Source: Chloroflexota bacterium (GTDB lineage Bacteria > Chloroflexota > UBA6077 > FW602-bin22 > CADDYW01). From it: a stretch of 42,966 bases of DNA. Shown here piece after piece: positions 40,505-42,966 of this stretch (positions within the stretch are counted from its first letter, which is position 1; every line of letters starts with the position of its first letter). Under the pieces are notes generated by a model, which saw only the letters and a program-made list of their open reading frames with translations, did no database searches and had not been told where the DNA came from. The position numbers and the translations under genes are program-made. The stretch spans positions 1-42,966 of the forward strand of contig JAJPIK010000058.1 of NCBI GenBank assembly GCA_021324795.1, written 5' to 3'.

Positions 40505-41881
40505 ATGAGGCGATTCCTCATTCTCGTGAAACGGGGAATGACCAGCTTAAAAGGCGCAGTGGTCATCGCGGTAGGTATCGCAGTCGTGACGATTGGTCTA
40601 GCGATCACCACGACCACCGCTACCAGCGATGCCACGGCTTCCCCTCTGATAGATCTGCTCACCGTCGACGGCGCGATCGATCCGATCGTCGGGCAGTACG
40701 TCAGTCGCGGCTTAGACCAGGCGGCGCACGATGGCGCGAGCCTTGTGCTACTGGAGCTGAATACCCCTGGCGGCCTTGATTCGGCCATGCGTCAGATCAC
40801 CGGCCAGATGCTCACCTCGCCGGTGCCGATCGTCGTTTACGTGACGCCTAATGGTGCCCGCGCTGGTTCAGCGGGAGTCTTTCTGATGATGGCGGCCGAC
40901 GTGGCGGCGATGGCGCCAGGAACCAACGTCGGCGCGGCGCACCCGGTCGGATCGAGCGGTAATCTCCAGGGTGACGAGCGGGATAAAGTGACGAATGACG
41001 CCGCCGCCTACATCCGCATGCTTGCTACCACCCGCCACCACAACGCCGACTGGGCTGAACAAGCGGTCCGCCAGAGCGTCGCGCTCACCGCCGACGAGGC
41101 GAAGCAGCAGGGAGTGATCGACCTGATCGCGAGCAGCCGGGCTGATCTTCTCAATCAATTGCAGGGTCGGTCGGTGTCGCGCGGTGGACAAGCGATTCCA
41201 CTCCAAACCAAAGACGCGGTGATTTCCCCGATTGCGATGACTCTGGCCGAGCAGCTTCTTCATGCTATTGACGATCCAAACGTCGCCTATTTGCTCCTGA
41301 CGATCGGAAGCTGGGCCCTCCTGGCCGAGCTCTTCCATCCTGGCAGCGTGGTGCCGGGCGTCGTCGGACTGCTTTGTCTCGCTCTTGCCCTGACCGCTTT
41401 GCAGAGCCTGCCCTTGAATGGGACCGGTCTGGCTTTGATCGTCGTCGCCCTCGGGCTTTTCGTCGTCGACCTAAAGGCTCCCTCGCACGGCGTTCTCACC
41501 GTGGCGGGCTTGGTGACCTTCGTCGTTGGGTCGCTGATGCTCTTTTCACCGGTGCCTCTCTATACGCCCGATCAACTGACGCTCGAGGTGAGCCCGGTGC
41601 TGGTCGGGGGAATCGGGATCGTCCTGGTCGCGTTTTTCGCGTTTGCGATGCGGAGGGCGTTGACGGCGCGCCGTCAGCCGGCGTTGGCGATCGGCGCGCC
41701 GCGCCCCGGGGCGCTTGGCGTGGCTACGACCTCGCTCGCACCGTCCGGAACCGTCCGGGTTCAGGGCGAAAGCTGGAGTGCCACGACGAGCGGCGAGACG
41801 ATTCTGGCCGGGGATCCGGTCCTCGTGGTCGCGCGGAAAGGTGTTCACTTAATCGTTCGCGGCTCGCCCAAAGGAGGCTAA
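40505..41881 (+). CDS. NfeD family membrane-bound ClpP-class serine protease
   Basis: About 458 residues. An N-terminal signal/anchor is followed by a ClpP-like protease domain: LLELNTPGGLDSAMRQI, VVYVTPNGARAGSAGVFLMMAAD (nucleophile Ser in AGSAG), GTNVGAAHPVG. A C-terminal half follows with four or so membrane helices, then an NfeD OB-fold domain (GVATTSLAPSGTVRVQGESW to DPVLVVARKGVHLIV). Long-form NfeD proteins cleave the C-terminal part of stomatin-type partners in archaea; a partner slipin gene follows 3 nt downstream, so this is the classic NfeD-slipin operon, thought to serve membrane quality control. Confidence 0.93.
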   Translation: MRRFLILVKRGMTSLKGAVVIAVGIAVVTIGLAITTTTATSDATASPLIDLLTVDGAIDPIVGQYVSRGLDQAAHDGASLVLLELNTPGGLDSAMRQITGQMLTSPVPIVVYVTPNGARAGSAGVFLMMAADVAAMAPGTNVGAAHPVGSSGNLQGDERDKVTNDAAAYIRMLATTRHHNADWAEQAVRQSVALTADEAKQQGVIDLIASSRADLLNQLQGRSVSRGGQAIPLQTKDAVISPIAMTLAEQLLHAIDDPNVAYLLLTIGSWALLAELFHPGSVVPGVVGLLCLALALTALQSLPLNGTGLALIVVALGLFVVDLKAPSHGVLTVAGLVTFVVGSLMLFSPVPLYTPDQLTLEVSPVLVGGIGIVLVAFFAFAMRRALTARRQPALAIGAPRPGALGVATTSLAPSGTVRVQGESWSATTSGETILAGDPVLVVARKGVHLIVRGSPKGG

Positions 41882-41884
41882 CCG

Positions 41885-42850
41885 ATGCTCACGTCGCTGA
41901 TCGTTCTGATTCTGGTCGTCGTTCTGCTGGCGGTCCTCTGGTATCTCTCGGTGCGGGTCGTCCGAGAGTACCAGCGATTGGTTCTCTTCCGTCTGGGACA
42001 CTGTGTCGGTGAACGCGGTCCAGGCGTCGTCTTTCTCATTCCGATCGCCGATCAGGCGGTGCGGATCGATCTACGGGAGCAATTTCTGACGATTCCCCAC
42101 CAGACTTGTATCACCAAGGACAACGCGCCGATCGCGATCGACTTCCTGATCTACTGGCAGGTGCTCGATCCGGTCGCCAGCGTGAACCACGTCGCGAACT
42201 TTGCCGGGGCCTCTCAGGGGCTAGCGACGACGACGCTGCGCGCGGTAGTGGGTGACATCATGCTCGACGACGTTTTGGCCCAACGCGAGCGGATCAATCA
42301 GGTGCTTCGCTCAAAGATGGACGAAGTGACCGAGCGTTGGGGCGTCAGGATCACGACCGTCGAGATTCGCGAGATCGTTCCCCCGAAGGACGTTCAGGAA
42401 GCGATGAACCGGCAGATGAGCGCCGAGCGTACCCGCCGGGCGACGGTCACCGAGGCCGAGGGCAAGCGCCAGGCGCTGATTACCGTCGCCGAGGGCGAAA
42501 AGCAATCGGCGATTCTCCAGGCCGAGGGGCGACGACAATCGACCATCCTGACTGCCGAAGGCGAGCGCCAGGCGAGAATCCTCCAGGCCGAGGGCTATGC
42601 GCTCGCGCTGGGGACAATCAACAACGTCGCTCAGACCGTCGACACTCGTACGATGAGCTTGCAGTATCTGGATGCCTTCAAACAGGTGGGCGTATCCGAT
42701 TCGACGAAGATCGTCGTGCCGATGGAGATTGTCGAGATGCTCCGACCGCTCGGCGAGATGATCCAGCGGGCGACGGGAGCTCCGGTAGAGGTGAGCGCTG
42801 TCAACGGTGAGGCGGTGGTTGCCAAGGCAGGGGTCACCTTGCCTAATTGA
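41885..42850 (+). CDS. SPFH/Band 7 slipin (stomatin-like membrane protein)
   Basis: 321 residues. It has one N-terminal membrane helix (LIVLILVVVLLAVLWYLSV), then the Band 7/SPFH domain: VREYQRLVLFRLG, GPGVVFLIPIADQAVRIDLREQF, AIDFLIYWQVLDPVASVNHV, ALVG-like AVVGDIMLDDVLAQRERIN and WGVRITTVEIREIVPPKDVQEAMNRQMSAER. A coiled-coil of repeated AEG-x2-Q units (about residues 195-240) follows, and a short C-terminal tail. These proteins oligomerise on the inner membrane and mark microdomains. SD AAGGAGG lies about 8 nt before ATG 41885. The remaining 116 nt of the window after its stop show no further feature. Confidence 0.95.
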   Translation: MLTSLIVLILVVVLLAVLWYLSVRVVREYQRLVLFRLGHCVGERGPGVVFLIPIADQAVRIDLREQFLTIPHQTCITKDNAPIAIDFLIYWQVLDPVASVNHVANFAGASQGLATTTLRAVVGDIMLDDVLAQRERINQVLRSKMDEVTERWGVRITTVEIREIVPPKDVQEAMNRQMSAERTRRATVTEAEGKRQALITVAEGEKQSAILQAEGRRQSTILTAEGERQARILQAEGYALALGTINNVAQTVDTRTMSLQYLDAFKQVGVSDSTKIVVPMEIVEMLRPLGEMIQRATGAPVEVSAVNGEAVVAKAGVTLPN

Positions 42851-42966
42851 GCAGCGAGAGCTGAAATTGCACCATAAGAGTGTTCTACCGAGCGAGGGCT
42901 GTTATGGGAGTCCGATAGCGAGGGGAGAAAGACAAGGAGAGAGCTTTACAGAAGTGCGGCTCCCGC

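Noticed and set aside
1..42966. Search for tRNA/rRNA genes, CRISPR arrays, insertion sequences, phage or toxin-antitoxin genes
   Set aside because: By reading alone I saw no cloverleaf with a GGTTCGA-type T-loop in context, no regularly spaced repeats, and no transposase, integrase or Cas motif in any translated frame. A covariance-model scan would be decisive for RNAs.

Overview
The window is about 43 kb of moderately GC-rich bacterial chromosome. It has short intergenic gaps, strong Shine-Dalgarno (SD) sequences, sigma-70-type promoters of the TTGACN-N16/18-TANNNT kind, frequent GTG/TTG starts, and many Sec/Tat-exported proteins. The N-terminal module of the first peptidase, the zinc-ribbon/cyclase/AAA/TPR giant protein and the general gene style remind me of Chloroflexota, probably a Thermomicrobia-like lineage. 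That is a judgement from remembered family distributions; there is no rRNA or tRNA in the window to confirm it.

Layout. (1) 1-9.7 kb holds secreted and stress functions: the tail of an unidentified gene, a G1 (glutamic) peptidase, MsrB, a small secreted protein, a phospholipase C-type phosphoesterase, a single-domain response regulator, a glycine/D-amino-acid oxidase, a Tat-exported lactonase-fold propeller and a secreted protein made of two internal repeats. (2) 9.7-13.3 kb is metal homeostasis: a NiCoT nickel/cobalt permease whose promoter carries a Nur-like inverted repeat, and a CopB-type (CPH) copper P-type ATPase. (3) 13.3-20.6 kb is signalling: a secreted TIM-barrel glycosidase-like protein, a 1335-residue zinc-ribbon/class III cyclase/AAA/TPR/lectin-like protein, a Crp/Fnr regulator with a CRP-type palindrome in its upstream region, and an O-methyltransferase. 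(4) 20.5-36.5 kb looks like a catabolic and uptake block: SDR epimerase, HSL-type esterase, MFS transporter, tandem alpha/beta hydrolase, parts of a peptide ABC transporter (two permeases and one binding protein, in opposite orientations and without ATPases), MlrC/M81 peptidase, sulfatase, D-aminoacylase-like amidohydrolase, another alpha/beta hydrolase and a cupin. (5) 36.6-42.9 kb is core metabolism and membrane maintenance: a GAPDH with an acidic tail, cytochrome bd oxidase (cydA-cydB), and an NfeD protease/slipin pair.

How the genes fit together. Block 4 would suit uptake and hydrolysis of modified peptides or amides (D-residues, sulfate or acyl esters), but the substrate is not readable from sequence. 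The best regulatory observations are the Nur-like box overlapping the -35 of the nickel permease, the TGTGA-N6-TCACC site beside a regulator whose recognition helix carries the matching R-E-x3-R, and a direct-repeat pair flanking the cydAB promoter. Long perfect palindromes related to GAGCGAAG...CTTCGCTC sit at the ends of several genes. I found no CRISPR array, insertion sequence, integrase or phage gene, and no system I can firmly call new; the unusual items are architectures and regulatory arrangements.
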